Counted from the first letter of the stretch, positions 20,101 through 30,974 are shown. The stretch: 64,000 bases of DNA from Neorhizobium sp. NCHU2750 (GCF_003597675.1 NZ_CP030827.1:2914001-2978000); one strand, 5' to 3'. Notes: a model not told the origin generated them from the sequence alone. Numbers and translations: made by a program.

Positions 20101-22521
20101 TTGAGCACGAGCCCGGCAAGCGAACGACGCATGGATGAGGAGATCGAAAACGATCCGATCCTCGGCTATGCCGCGCTTCCTGGCGTGGCAGACGAAATGC
20201 TCGATGCCAAGGGTGAGATCAAGCCGGTCTGGCAGAACCTCATCGCCCATCTGAGCCGGCTGTCGGAAGGCGACCTGCACGAGCGTTTCGCCCGTGCAGA
20301 CCGTTATCTGCGCGATGCCGGCGTCTTCTACCGCACCTATGGCGCCCCCGGACAGGGCGGGCAAAGCGAGCGTAACTGGCCGCTGTCGCATATCCCGGTG
20401 CTGATCGACGAAAAGGAATGGGAAGGCATTGCCCGCGGCCTGAAGCAGCGTGCCGATCTGCTCGAGGCGATGATCGCCGACATCTATGGCGAAAACCGTC
20501 TCGTCCAGGAAGGTTTCCTGCCGCCGCAGCTCGTTGCCGCCAACCCGGAATTCCTGCGCCCGCTGGTCGGCGTGAAGCCGGTCGGCGGCCACTACCTGCA
20601 TTTCTGCTCCTTCGAGATCGGCCGTGGCCCCGACGGCAACTGGTGGGTCTTGTCCGACCGCACCCAGGCACCTTCGGGTGCCGGCTTCGCACTGGAAAAC
20701 CGCGTCGCCACCACCCGCGCCTTTTCCGATATCTACGGTGAAACGCACGTCCATCGCCTCGCCTCCTTCTTTGGCGCCTTCCGCGATGCGCTGCAGTCGC
20801 GCAAGCAGTATCCGGACGACCGGATCGCCGTCCTGTCGCCCGGCCCCGCCAACGAGACCTATTTCGAACACGCCTATATCGCCCGTTATCTCGGCTTCAT
20901 GCTGCTCGAAGGCGAAGACCTGACCGTCGTCAATAACCGCGTCATGGTCCGCACCGCAGCCGGGTTGAAGCCGGTCGGCGTCCTCTGGCGCCGCCTTGAT
21001 GCCTCCTATGCCGACCCGCTGGAACTCGACCAGAACTCCCATATCGGCACGGCCGGCATGGTGCAGGCGCTGCGCTCCGGCTCGCTGACACTGGTCAACG
21101 CGCTCGGCTCCGGCATTCTCGAAACCCGTGCATTGCTGGCATTCGCCCCGACCATTTGCCGCCACCTTATCGGCGAAGACCTGATCATGCCGTCGATTGC
21201 CACCTGGTGGTGCGGCCAGCAGTCCGAGCGTGAGCATGTGGCGAAGAATATCGAGCGCATGGTCATCGGCCCTGCCTATTCACGCCTGCCCTTCTTCGAC
21301 GACAACGGCCAGTCGGTTCTCGGCTCGTCCCTGCGGGCGACTGCCAAGGATACGGTCGGCGACTGGCTTGCCAACGAAGGTGCAAAGCTCGTCGGCCAGG
21401 AAGTCGTGACGCTCTCGACGACACCCGCCTGGGTCAACGGCAAGCTGACCCCAAGGCCGATGTCGTTGCGCGTCTTCGTTGCCCGCACCGAAAACGGTTG
21501 GGAAATCATGCCGGGCGGCTTTGCCCGCATCGGCTCCGGCGACGACGTTTCGGCAATCGCCATGCAATCGGGTGGTGCGGCCGCCGACGTCTGGATCGTG
21601 TCCGACAAACCGGTCACCAAGTCGACCCTGCTGCCGCCGGAGGAAAGTTTCACCCGCAACATGCCGGGTTCGCTGCCGAGCCGCGCCGCCGACAATCTCT
21701 ACTGGCTCGGCCGCTATATCGAGCGGGCGGAAGGCGCCCTGCGCATCCTGCGCTCCTGGCACCTGCGATATGCGGAATCGGCCAACCCCGACGCCCCGCT
21801 TCTCGCCGACGTGGCACGCTACCTGAAGTCCATCGACATGGACATGGCAAAGGCTGTGCCCGAACCGCTGCTCGCCAACATCAACAGCGCGATCTACTCC
21901 GCCAGCAATATCCGCGACCGCTTCTCGCCGGATGGCTGGCTGGCGCTGACCGACCTTGCCAAGACCGCCAAGCGCTTCCACGAGGCTGCCCAACCGGGCG
22001 ACGACGCAGCCCACGCGATGACCATATTGCTGCGCAAGCTCGCAGGCTTCGCCGGTCTCGTGCATGAAAACATGTACCGTTTCACCGGCTGGCGTTTCCT
22101 CTCGATCGGCCGCCATCTGGAGCGCGGCCTGCACATGACGCGCCTGCTTGCCCATCTCTCAGGCCCGGATGCGCCGGACGGCTCGCTCGACATGCTGCTT
22201 GAGATCGGCGACAGCGTCATGACCCATCGCCGTCGCTACAACGTCAATACCGCGCGGCTGACGGTGAACGACCTCCTGGCGCTCGACGCGCTCAACCCGC
22301 GCTCGATCCTCTTCCAGCTGAACGAGATCCGCACCGAGGTGGAAAAGCTGCCCAACGCCATGATCAACGGCCAGATGTCGCCCTTCTACCGCGAGGCGAT
22401 GCGACTGCATTCCGGCCTGGCGGTAATGACGCCCGAAACGATGAGCGCGGATGTCTATCGAAGGCTTGAGACGGATCTGGAAAATCTCTCCGATCTTCTC
22501 GGCCAGACCTATTTCAGCTGA
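20101..22521 (+). CDS. Circularly permuted ATP-grasp fused to alpha-E domain
   Basis: An 806-residue fusion. Residues about 30-500 are the circularly permuted ATP-grasp of the DUF404/DUF407 family (RNWPLSHIPVLIDEKEWEGIARGLKQRADLLEAMIADIYG; LSPGPANETYFEHAYIARYLGF; GSGILETRALLAFAPTICRHLIGEDL). Residues about 520-806 are the all-helical alpha-E (DUF403) domain beginning LPSRAADNLYWLGRYIERAEG. In many genomes these are two separate genes. ATP-grasp enzymes form amide bonds through acyl phosphates. The start is uncertain: TTG at 20101 lies 12 bases after AAGGAG, while the next ATG is at 20131; an ATG at 20091 is out of frame. The gene follows the transglutaminase by six bases. Confidence 0.93.
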   Translation: MSTSPASERRMDEEIENDPILGYAALPGVADEMLDAKGEIKPVWQNLIAHLSRLSEGDLHERFARADRYLRDAGVFYRTYGAPGQGGQSERNWPLSHIPVLIDEKEWEGIARGLKQRADLLEAMIADIYGENRLVQEGFLPPQLVAANPEFLRPLVGVKPVGGHYLHFCSFEIGRGPDGNWWVLSDRTQAPSGAGFALENRVATTRAFSDIYGETHVHRLASFFGAFRDALQSRKQYPDDRIAVLSPGPANETYFEHAYIARYLGFMLLEGEDLTVVNNRVMVRTAAGLKPVGVLWRRLDASYADPLELDQNSHIGTAGMVQALRSGSLTLVNALGSGILETRALLAFAPTICRHLIGEDLIMPSIATWWCGQQSEREHVAKNIERMVIGPAYSRLPFFDDNGQSVLGSSLRATAKDTVGDWLANEGAKLVGQEVVTLSTTPAWVNGKLTPRPMSLRVFVARTENGWEIMPGGFARIGSGDDVSAIAMQSGGAAADVWIVSDKPVTKSTLLPPEESFTRNMPGSLPSRAADNLYWLGRYIERAEGALRILRSWHLRYAESANPDAPLLADVARYLKSIDMDMAKAVPEPLLANINSAIYSASNIRDRFSPDGWLALTDLAKTAKRFHEAAQPGDDAAHAMTILLRKLAGFAGLVHENMYRFTGWRFLSIGRHLERGLHMTRLLAHLSGPDAPDGSLDMLLEIGDSVMTHRRRYNVNTARLTVNDLLALDALNPRSILFQLNEIRTEVEKLPNAMINGQMSPFYREAMRLHSGLAVMTPETMSADVYRRLETDLENLSDLLGQTYFS

Positions 22522-22545
22522 TCGACAGAGGGAGGACCGACGGAC

Positions 22546-23424
22546 ATGCTCTACGACCTTTCCCTCCATATGGGCTATGTCTACGACGTGCCGGCCTCCG
22601 GTGCCCGCCACGTCATCCGTGTTCTGCCGCTGTCGCTGCCTGACCGCCAGCGGCTGATTGCCGGTTCCGTCACCGTGTCGCCCACGGTCGACGAGAAGAC
22701 AAGCTTCATCGACTTTTTCGGCCAGCAGGCAACCTCCATCCTTCTCCGCGCACCGCATGAACGGCTTGATATCCGCATGCAGGCCCGCGTCATGGTGGAA
22801 GCGCCGACGATGACCGCCGACCTGTCGCCGACACTCGACGTGCTGCGCCGCGAGCTCGCCGAAATCTGGTCGGTCGACCCAACCTCGCCGCATCACCTGA
22901 CCGGCACGAGCCCACGCCTGCCCGATGAACCGGCGATCGCAGCCTACGCCCGAGAGACCGTGAAGCCGGGCCAGACCGTGCGCGAGATCGCCACTAGCCT
23001 CTGCAGCCGCATCCACAAGGACTTCAAATACGATCCTGACGCGACGACGGTCGACACGACGCCGAGGGAGGCCTTCAAGCTGAAGCGCGGCGTCTGCCAG
23101 GATTTCTCCCATGTCATGATCGTGGCCCTGAGAAGCCTCGGCATCCCCGCAGGCTACGTCTCCGGCTTCCTGCGCACTCTTCCTCCTCCGGGCAAGGAGC
23201 GGCTGGAAGGGGCAGATGCCATGCATGCCTGGGTCCGCGTCTGGTGCGGCGAAGCGCTCGGTTATGTCGAACTCGACCCGACCAACGACATCCCCGCCGG
23301 TAGCGACCATATCGTCGTCGGCTATGGCCGCGACTATTCCGACGTGGCTCCCGTCATCGGCGTACTGAAGGGTTACGGAAATCAGAAGGCCGATCAGGCC
23401 GTTGACGTGATTCCGGTCAAGTAG
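22546..23424 (+). CDS. Transglutaminase-like cysteine peptidase family protein
   Basis: A 292-residue protein with the short bacterial transglutaminase architecture: an N-terminal beta-domain (MLYDLSLHMGYVYDVPASGARHVIRVLPLS) and a catalytic domain with C184 in GVCQDFSH, H227 in AMHAWV and D244 in LDPTND. A GGGAGGA ribosome site lies nine bases before the ATG. It is 24 bases after the ATP-grasp/alpha-E gene and completes the three-gene cluster. Whether it cross-links, hydrolyses or ligates is unknown. The proteasome-like Anbu gene that often accompanies these genes is not present downstream here. Confidence 0.93.
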   Translation: MLYDLSLHMGYVYDVPASGARHVIRVLPLSLPDRQRLIAGSVTVSPTVDEKTSFIDFFGQQATSILLRAPHERLDIRMQARVMVEAPTMTADLSPTLDVLRRELAEIWSVDPTSPHHLTGTSPRLPDEPAIAAYARETVKPGQTVREIATSLCSRIHKDFKYDPDATTVDTTPREAFKLKRGVCQDFSHVMIVALRSLGIPAGYVSGFLRTLPPPGKERLEGADAMHAWVRVWCGEALGYVELDPTNDIPAGSDHIVVGYGRDYSDVAPVIGVLKGYGNQKADQAVDVIPVK

Positions 23425-23557
23425 ACCCGTTTTGGTGCCAATTACGCCAGATAGCTAAAATGCCAGCCTTTTCCTTAGGCCATCCTGCATGACCAATGGC
23501 GCATTAGACCATTAGATCGTCCGAATAGATCGGGCGCGGCCAGGGGTGGCAATCAAA

Positions 23558-24817
23558 ATGGGTATATTGAAGCGTATCGCGGACCACCGCGGCGGCAATT
23601 TCGGCATGATGACGGCAATCCTGCTGCCGGTCATGCTGGGTGCGGCCGGTTTCGCCGTCGACATAACCAACGCCGTTCAGGTGAAGTCGAGTTTGCAGGG
23701 TATTGCTGACTCCGCTGCCCTGGCCGCCGCGGCCGGCATGTCCCAGAACAACCTCACCGTTGCTCAGGCACAAGATCTCGCCGCTGACTTCCTGGTCAGC
23801 CAGATCCTCTCCAACGGCATCGCCGATGCCGACAGCAGCGCGGAAAAGGATGCCCTGGAAAAACAGATCCGCGCGGCAACGACCGTCACTGCCACCAATA
23901 CGGCGGTGAGCGGATCCGAGGCCAGCTATCAGGTCACGCTCGACACCACCTATCCGATGGACCTGAATGCCATCACCAGCGTTCTGGGCGGCAAGACCAT
24001 CGATATCGGTATTCATTCGGTGGCCACCAGCGGTTCCGATGGCTCCGGATCGGGCGGCCGCACCGGCATTTCGATGTATCTGGCGCTGGACCGCTCCGGC
24101 TCGATGTCCTTCGCCACCACTACCGTCGACACCACCCAGAACAAATGCGTCAACTACTCGGCATCGAACTGGCAATATAAGGATGTCCAGAAGGGCCAGA
24201 AGAACTACATCGCACCGTCTTCGCCCTGCTACGTCCGCAAGATCGATGCGCTGAAGACCGCTGCAACCAGCATGTTTGGTTCGCTGAACAAGGCCGATAC
24301 GACGTCGACCTTGGTCCGTGTCGGTGCCGTGTCCTACACGGACGTGACCCAGACCGCCTCGGCGATGACCTGGGGCACGAGCAGCGCGGCAAAATATGTA
24401 GCGGCGCTTCCAAGCGTGCCGACCGGCGGAACCGATGCCACCGGCGCCATGGACATCGTCTACAAGGCGCTGGTCAGCACCAACGCGACCGAAGCCAACG
24501 CGCATGCCGCCAACAAGAACACCACCTTCAACCGCTTCATCGTGCTGATGACCGATGGTGAAATGACGGGAGCCTCGGCCAGCTGGGATCAAACGCTGGA
24601 CAAGAAGGTGCGCAGTCAGTGCGATACCGCCAAGAAGGACGGCATCAAGATCTTCACCGTCGCCTTCATGGCCCCTGACAACGGCAAGTCGCTGCTCAGC
24701 TACTGCGCCACATCCAGCGACTACTACTACAGCCCCGACGATATGAGCTCGCTCGTTTCCGCCTTTGGCGACATTGCCGAAAAGGCCGCCAAGAAAGTTG
24801 TCCGTCTTACCAACTGA
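23558..24817 (+). CDS. TadG-like protein with N-terminal Tad anchor and vWA domain
   Basis: A 419-residue protein. The N-terminus (RIADHRGGNFGMMTAILLPVMLGAAGFAVDITNAVQVKSSLQGIADSAALAAA) is the Flp-pilus TadE/TadG-type anchor: one membrane helix followed by a small-residue helix. From about residue 170 there is a von Willebrand A domain with an intact MIDAS start DRSGSMS (from D178), a second motif TGGTDATGAM and the LMTDGEMTG strand. I prefer the ATG at 23558, eight bases after a GGGGTGG site, over the GTG at 23546. No other Tad genes are nearby. Confidence 0.88.
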   Translation: MGILKRIADHRGGNFGMMTAILLPVMLGAAGFAVDITNAVQVKSSLQGIADSAALAAAAGMSQNNLTVAQAQDLAADFLVSQILSNGIADADSSAEKDALEKQIRAATTVTATNTAVSGSEASYQVTLDTTYPMDLNAITSVLGGKTIDIGIHSVATSGSDGSGSGGRTGISMYLALDRSGSMSFATTTVDTTQNKCVNYSASNWQYKDVQKGQKNYIAPSSPCYVRKIDALKTAATSMFGSLNKADTTSTLVRVGAVSYTDVTQTASAMTWGTSSAAKYVAALPSVPTGGTDATGAMDIVYKALVSTNATEANAHAANKNTTFNRFIVLMTDGEMTGASASWDQTLDKKVRSQCDTAKKDGIKIFTVAFMAPDNGKSLLSYCATSSDYYYSPDDMSSLVSAFGDIAEKAAKKVVRLTN

Positions 24818-24835
24818 TCAGAGCCTGTTTCATTC

Positions 24836-24864
24836 AAAAGCCCCGCCTCTCGCGGGGCTTTTTT
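24836..24864 (+). terminator. Intrinsic terminator after the TadG-like gene
   Basis: The stem AAAAGCCCCGC / GCGGGGCTTTT with a short CTCTC loop is followed by a run of six T. It separates the vWA gene from the glycogen operon. Confidence 0.9.
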
Positions 24865-25023
24865 CGTTAATGCTGCAAAGCGCCGAGTTACACTCGGGCA
24901 ACCATCTTCAAATCCTCCGTTGCAAGGCGTTCACAACGGTGCATAACTGTGCCTGTAATTTGTGCCATATCGACTGAATCGGACGTCCCGTCTCCCGCTC
25001 AACCGAGAACAATTGGCGACTAT
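24865..25023 (+). promoter_or_regulatory. Leader/promoter region of the glycogen operon
   Basis: 159 bases between the preceding terminator and glgP. Two short inverted repeats are visible: CCGAGT-TAC-ACTCGG at 24883-24897 and CCGTTG / CAACGG at 24917-24939. Either could be a regulator site or an RNA hairpin. I could not define a -35/-10 pair with confidence. Confidence 0.4.
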
Positions 25024-27486
25024 ATGACGAATACAACCTCCCCCGTCGAAATTCCCTACCCGGCCCCGCGTTCATCCCGCCCAGAAATCATGGCGGAAGA
25101 GATCATCGAGCGCCTGACCTACCGCATCGGCAAGGATGCCAAGGTAGCCAAGCCGCATGACTGGCTTACGGCCACGATCCTTGTGGTCCGGGACCGCATC
25201 ATCGACAGGTGGATGGAAAGTACCCGTAAGGCCTATAGAACCGGCGATAAACGGGTCTATTACCTCTCGCTGGAATTCCTCATCGGCCGCCTCATGCGCG
25301 ATGCGGTCAGCAATCTCGGCCTGATGAGCGAGATCCGCACCGCCCTGACCTCGCTTGGCGTCGATGTCGCCGTTATTGCAGGCCTCGAACCCGATGCCGC
25401 GCTCGGCAACGGCGGCCTCGGCCGTCTGGCAGCCTGTTTCATGGAGAGTATGGCGACCGTCGACATCCCGGCCTATGGCTACGGAATCCGCTATGTCCAC
25501 GGCCTGTTCCGCCAGCAGATGGCCGATGGCTGGCAGGTGGAACTGCCGGAAACCTGGCTTGCCCACGGCAACCCCTGGGAATTCGAGCGCCGCGAAAGCT
25601 CCTACGAGATCGGCTTCGGCGGCTCCGTCGAGACGATCGGCGGATACGAAGATACCCCGCGCTACGTCTGGAAGCCGGCCGAACGCGTCATCGCCATGGC
25701 CTATGACACGCCGATCGTCGGCTGGCGCGGCCACCGCGTCAACACGCTGCGCCTTTGGTCAGCCCAGCCGATCGATCCGATCCTGCTCGATGCATTCAAT
25801 GCCGGTGACCATATCGGCGCCCTGCGCGAGAGCAACAAGGCGGAGGCACTCACCCGCGTCCTCTATCCGGCCGATGCCAACCCGGCCGGCCAGGAACTGC
25901 GCCTGCGCCAGGAATTCTTCTTCTCCTCGGCTTCGCTGCAGGACATTCTGCGTCGCCACCTGCAGCAATATCCGGACTTCACCAACCTGCATGAGAAGGT
26001 CGCGATCCAGCTCAACGACACGCATCCGGCCGTGTCGATCGGCGAGCTGATGCGCCTCCTCGTCGATATCCACGGCATGGATTTCGACGTCGCATGGGAA
26101 ATCGTCCGCCAGACATTCTCCTATACCAACCACACGCTTCTTCCCGAAGCTCTGGAAACCTGGCCGGTGCCGCTCTTCGAGCGCCTTCTGCCGCGCCACA
26201 TGCAGATCGTCTACGCGATCAATGCGAAGATCCTGCTCGAAGCCCGCAAGGAGAAGCGTTTCTCCGACACCCAGGTCCGCGCCATATCGCTGATCGACGA
26301 AGGCGGCGAGCGGCGGGTACGCATGGGCAACCTCGCCTTCGTCGGCTCGCATTCCGTCAACGGCGTCTCCGCGCTGCATACCGACCTGATGAAGGTTACG
26401 GTATTTGCCGACCTGCACACGCTCTATCCCACCCGCATCAACAACAAGACCAACGGCATCACCCCGCGTCGCTGGCTGATGCAGTGCAATCCGGGCCTCA
26501 CCTCGCTCATTCAGGAGACTATCGGCCCCAAATTCCTCGACGATACCGAGGCGCTGGTGGAACTGGACAAATTCGCCGACGACGCGGGCTTCCAGGAAAA
26601 GTTTGCCGCCGTGAAACGGGCGAACAAGGTGGCGCTCGCAAATCTCGTCGGCAGCCGCATGGGCATCAGGCTCGACCCTTCCGCCCTGTTCGACATCCAG
26701 ATCAAGCGCATCCATGAATACAAGCGCCAGCTTCTGAACATCATCGAGGCGGTCGCACTCTACGACCAGATCCGTTCGCATCCCGAGATGGACTGGGTGC
26801 CGCGGGTAAAGCTCTTCGCCGGCAAGGCGGCGCCGAGCTATCACAACGCCAAGCTGATCATCAAATTGGCCAATGACGTCGCCCGCGTCATCAACAACGA
26901 CCCGTCGGTACGGGGCCTCTTGAAGGTCGTCTTCGTGCCGAACTACAATGTCTCGCTGGCTGAAACCATCGTGCCGGCCGCCGACCTCTCGGAACAGATC
27001 TCGACCGCCGGCATGGAAGCATCCGGCACCGGCAACATGAAGTTCGGCCTGAACGGCGCCCTCACCATCGGCACGCTCGACGGGGCCAATGTCGAAATGC
27101 TTGAACATGTCGGCAAGGACAATATCGTCATCTTCGGACTGACCGCCGACGAGGTGGCCAAGCTCCGTTCCGATGGCCATAACCCTCGTGCCATGATCGA
27201 GCAGTCTCCGGAACTGGCACAGGCGCTGAACGCGATCGCATCCGGCGTCTTCTCTCCCGACGACCGCTCGCGCTTCCAGGAACTGATCGACGGCATCTAT
27301 AACCATGACTGGTTCATGGTCGCCGCCGACTTCGACAGCTACGCTGCGGCACAGCGCACTGTTGACCAAATCTGGACAGACCCTAAATCCTGGTATTCAA
27401 AGACAATTCGCAATACCGCCCGGATGGGCTGGTTCTCCTCGGACCGCACGATCCGCCAGTACGCGTCGGAAATCTGGAGAGCCTGA
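25024..27486 (+). CDS. glgP: Glycogen phosphorylase
   Basis: An 820-residue cytoplasmic enzyme that releases glucose-1-phosphate from glycogen. Family blocks include YYLSLEFLIGRLMRDAVSNLG, ALGNGGLGRLAACFMES, IQLNDTHPAVSIGELMRLL, TNHTLLPEALETWP, and the pyridoxal-phosphate lysine in EASGTGNMKFGLNGA. I used the ATG at 25024 (MTNTTSPVE); the longer frame to 24949 runs into the upstream leader. The stop codon shares its last base with the glgB start (TGATG), so glgP and glgB are coupled. Being first in the operon, breakdown and synthesis genes are made together. Confidence 0.96.
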   Translation: MTNTTSPVEIPYPAPRSSRPEIMAEEIIERLTYRIGKDAKVAKPHDWLTATILVVRDRIIDRWMESTRKAYRTGDKRVYYLSLEFLIGRLMRDAVSNLGLMSEIRTALTSLGVDVAVIAGLEPDAALGNGGLGRLAACFMESMATVDIPAYGYGIRYVHGLFRQQMADGWQVELPETWLAHGNPWEFERRESSYEIGFGGSVETIGGYEDTPRYVWKPAERVIAMAYDTPIVGWRGHRVNTLRLWSAQPIDPILLDAFNAGDHIGALRESNKAEALTRVLYPADANPAGQELRLRQEFFFSSASLQDILRRHLQQYPDFTNLHEKVAIQLNDTHPAVSIGELMRLLVDIHGMDFDVAWEIVRQTFSYTNHTLLPEALETWPVPLFERLLPRHMQIVYAINAKILLEARKEKRFSDTQVRAISLIDEGGERRVRMGNLAFVGSHSVNGVSALHTDLMKVTVFADLHTLYPTRINNKTNGITPRRWLMQCNPGLTSLIQETIGPKFLDDTEALVELDKFADDAGFQEKFAAVKRANKVALANLVGSRMGIRLDPSALFDIQIKRIHEYKRQLLNIIEAVALYDQIRSHPEMDWVPRVKLFAGKAAPSYHNAKLIIKLANDVARVINNDPSVRGLLKVVFVPNYNVSLAETIVPAADLSEQISTAGMEASGTGNMKFGLNGALTIGTLDGANVEMLEHVGKDNIVIFGLTADEVAKLRSDGHNPRAMIEQSPELAQALNAIASGVFSPDDRSRFQELIDGIYNHDWFMVAADFDSYAAAQRTVDQIWTDPKSWYSKTIRNTARMGWFSSDRTIRQYASEIWRA

Positions 27487-29702
27487 TGAAAAAATCGCCG
27501 AATGCGCTCGATGACGGGAGAGCTCCTGGAGAAATCCCGTTATCCGAGATCGAGGCGATACTGGCAGGCCGTCACAGCAACCCCTTCGCCGTGCTTGGGC
27601 TCCACAAGCTCGGCGAAACCTTTCGCGTCCGGTGCTTCATTCCCGGCGCTGAAGAGGTCACCGCCCTCACGCTGACAGGCAGCGAGATCGGCGACCTGAC
27701 CTGCCGCCACGAAGCCGGTTATTTCGAAGGCCTGGTCAACGTTGCGAGCCTGCAGCCGGTCCGCTACCGCGCCCGCCGCGGCGATGTCGAATGGGCGATT
27801 ACCGACCCTTATTCCTTCGGCCCCGTTCTCGGGCCGATGGACGACTATCTCGTCAAGGAAGGTTCGCATCTCAGGCTCTTCGACAAGATGGGCGCGCATC
27901 CGCTGAAGCACGAAGGTGTCGAGGGCTTTCATTTTGCCGTCTGGGCGCCGAACGCCAAGCGCGTTTCGGTCGTCGGCGAATTCAACAACTGGGATGGCCG
28001 CCGGCACGTCATGCGGCTGAGGCAGGACACCGGCATCTGGGAAATCTTCGCGCCCGATATCCCGGCCGGTTCTCCCTACAAGTTCGAGATCATCGGCAAG
28101 GACGGACGGCTTCAGCCATTGAAGGCCGATCCCTTCGCCCGCCGCGCCGAAATGCGTCCGAAGACCGCCTCGGTCACGGCAGCCGAACTTGCCCAGGTGT
28201 GGGAAGACGAGGCCCACCGCGCCCACTGGGAAAAGGCCGACCATCGCCGCCAGCCGATCACCATCTACGAGGTGCATGCGGGCTCGTGGCAGAAAAACGA
28301 GGACGGCACCTTCCTCTCCTGGGACGAACTCGCCTCGCGGCTGATCCCTTACTGCGTCGATATGGGCTTCACCCATATCGAGTTCTTACCCGTCACTGAA
28401 CACCCTTACGACCCGTCCTGGGGCTACCAGACGACCGGCCTTTATGCGCCGTCCGCCCGTTTCGGCGAGCCGGAAGGCTTTGCCCGCTTCGTCAACGGCT
28501 GTCACAAGGTCGGCATCGGCGTCATCCTCGACTGGGTTCCGGCCCATTTCCCGACCGACGCCCATGGCCTGCGCAATTTCGACGGCACGGCGCTCTACGA
28601 GCATGCCGACCCGCGTCAGGGCTATCATCCGGACTGGAACACCGCGATCTACAATTTCGGCCGCGTCGAGGTCCTGTCCTATCTCATCAACAATGCGCTC
28701 TACTGGGCGGAGAAATTCCACCTCGACGGCCTGCGGGTCGATGCTGTCGCCTCGATGCTCTATCTCGATTATTCCCGCCGCGAGGGAGAATGGATCCCCA
28801 ACGAATATGGCGGTCGTGAAAACCTCGAATCCGTCCGCTTCCTGCAGAAGATGAATTCGCTCTCCTACGGCGCGCATCCCGGCGTGATGACGATTGCCGA
28901 GGAGAGTACCTCATGGCCGAAGGTCTCGGCACCGGTTCACGAAGGCGGCCTCGGCTTCGGCTTCAAGTGGAACATGGGCTTCATGCACGACACGCTGAGC
29001 TATCTGGCGCGCGAGCCGATCCACCGCAAGCACCATCACAACGCCATCACCTTCGGCCTCGTCTACGCCTTTGCCGAAAACTTCGTCCTGCCCTTGAGCC
29101 ATGATGAAGTGGTCCACGGCAAGGGATCGCTGATCGCCAAGATGGCCGGTGACGACTGGCAGAAATTTGCCAATCTCAGGGCCTATTATGGCTTCATGTG
29201 GGGCTATCCCGGCAAGAAGCTCTTGTTCATGGGCCAGGAATTCGCCCAGTGGAGTGAGTGGAGCGAAAGCAGGGCACTCGACTGGAACCTGCTCAGCTAC
29301 CACCCGCACGAAGGCATGCGCCGCCTCGTTCGCGACCTCAATTTCTGCTACCGTTCGAAACCCGCGCTGCATGCCCGCGACTGCGAGGGCGAAGGCTTCC
29401 GCTGGCTGGTGGTCGACGATGCCGACAATTCCGTCTTTGCCTGGCTGCGCATGTCGCCGGGCGAAAAGCCGGTCGCCGTCATCACCAATTTCACGCCGGT
29501 CTATCGCGAGAACTACCGCCTTCCCCTGCCGCATGCAGGAAAATGGCGCGAAATTCTCAACACCGACGCCGAGATCTACGGCGGCAGTGGCAAGGGCAAT
29601 GGCGGCAAGGTACAGGCTGTGGATGCGGGAGGAACCATCCACGCCGATGTCACATTGCCGCCTCTGGCCACCATCATGCTGGAACTCGAAAATATCGCAT
29701 AG
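27486..29702 (+). CDS. glgB: 1,4-alpha-glucan branching enzyme
   Basis: A 738-residue enzyme forming alpha-1,6 branches in glycogen. It has the N-terminal carbohydrate-binding modules ([35 protein letters not shown]) and the GH13 barrel with [18 protein letters not shown] (nucleophile Asp), [11 protein letters not shown] (acid Glu) and [13 protein letters not shown]. Length and order match full-size GlgB. Its ATG overlaps the glgP stop by one base. Confidence 0.97.
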   Translation: MKKSPNALDDGRAPGEIPLSEIEAILAGRHSNPFAVLGLHKLGETFRVRCFIPGAEEVTALTLTGSEIGDLTCRHEAGYFEGLVNVASLQPVRYRARRGDVEWAITDPYSFGPVLGPMDDYLVKEGSHLRLFDKMGAHPLKHEGVEGFHFAVWAPNAKRVSVVGEFNNWDGRRHVMRLRQDTGIWEIFAPDIPAGSPYKFEIIGKDGRLQPLKADPFARRAEMRPKTASVTAAELAQVWEDEAHRAHWEKADHRRQPITIYEVHAGSWQKNEDGTFLSWDELASRLIPYCVDMGFTHIEFLPVTEHPYDPSWGYQTTGLYAPSARFGEPEGFARFVNGCHKVGIGVILDWVPAHFPTDAHGLRNFDGTALYEHADPRQGYHPDWNTAIYNFGRVEVLSYLINNALYWAEKFHLDGLRVDAVASMLYLDYSRREGEWIPNEYGGRENLESVRFLQKMNSLSYGAHPGVMTIAEESTSWPKVSAPVHEGGLGFGFKWNMGFMHDTLSYLAREPIHRKHHHNAITFGLVYAFAENFVLPLSHDEVVHGKGSLIAKMAGDDWQKFANLRAYYGFMWGYPGKKLLFMGQEFAQWSEWSESRALDWNLLSYHPHEGMRRLVRDLNFCYRSKPALHARDCEGEGFRWLVVDDADNSVFAWLRMSPGEKPVAVITNFTPVYRENYRLPLPHAGKWREILNTDAEIYGGSGKGNGGKVQAVDAGGTIHADVTLPPLATIMLELENIA

Positions 29703-29712
29703 GGAGGGAACA

Positions 29713-30974
29713 ATGAACGACAAACGCATCCAGCCCCTGTCACGTGACGCCATGGCCTATGTTCTGGCCGGCGGCCGCGGCAGCCGCCTGAAGGAACTGA
29801 CCGACCGTCGTGCAAAGCCGGCCGTCTATTTCGGCGGCAAGGCTCGCATCATCGACTTTGCCCTCTCCAATGCGCTGAATTCCGGCATTCGCCGCATCGG
29901 CGTCGCCACCCAATACAAGGCTCACTCGCTGATCCGCCATATGCAGCGCGGCTGGAACTTCCTGCGTCCCGAGCGCAACGAGAGCTTCGACATCCTGCCC
30001 GCCTCCCAGCGCGTCTCCGAAACGCAATGGTATGAAGGCACCGCCGACGCAGTCTACCAGAACATCGATATCATCGAGGGCTATGCCACCGAATACATGG
30101 TCATCCTCGCCGGCGACCACGTCTACAAGATGGACTACGAGTTGATGCTGCAGCAGCACGTCAATTCCGGTGCCGACGTCACGGTCGGCTGCCTGGAAGT
30201 GCCGCGCATGGAAGCGACCGGCTTCGGCGTCATGCATGTCAACGACAAGGACGAGATCATCGATTTCGTCGAAAAGCCCGCCGATCCGCCGGGCATTCCC
30301 GGCAAGCCGGATTTCGCGCTGGCCTCGATGGGCATCTACGTCTTCCACACCAAGTTCCTGATCGATGCGCTGCGACGCGACGCAGCCGATCCCGCATCGA
30401 GCCGCGACTTCGGCAAGGACATCATTCCTTACATCGTCGAGCATGGTAAGGCCGTCGCCCACCGCTTCGCCGACAGCTGCGTCCGCTCCGACTTCGAGCA
30501 CGAGCCCTACTGGCGCGATGCCGGCACGATCGACGCCTACTGGCAGGCCAATATCGACCTGACCGAGATCGTCCCCGGCCTCGACCTCTACGACAAGTCC
30601 TGGCCGATCTGGACCTATGCGGAACTCACTGCACCGGCAAAATTCGTCCATGACGACGAGGATCGCCGCGGCTCGGCCACATCCTCGGTCATATCCGGCG
30701 ATTGCATCATTTCCGGCTCGTCCTTGAACCGCAGCCTGCTGTTCACCGGCGTGCGCGCCAATTCCTATTCGCGCCTGGAAGGGGCCGTCATCCTGCCGAA
30801 TGTCAGGATCGGCCGCCGCGCCCAGTTGAAGGATGTCGTCATCGACCACGGTGTCGCCATCCCCGAGGGCCTTGTCGTCGGCGAGGACCCGGAACTCGAT
30901 GCAAAGCGCTTCCGCCGCACCGAGAACGGCATCTGCCTGATCACCCAGAAGATGATCGATAAGTTGGACTTGTG

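Noticed and set aside
18526..21237. 903-codon open frame on the minus strand
   Set aside because: It is antisense to the transglutaminase and ATP-grasp genes, which have clear catalytic motifs. Long antisense frames are expected in GC-rich codon use, and the product is low-complexity Arg/Ala/Gly/His text.
25759..27369. 536-codon open frame on the minus strand
   Set aside because: Antisense to glgP; no domain seen and it has the composition of a shadow frame.
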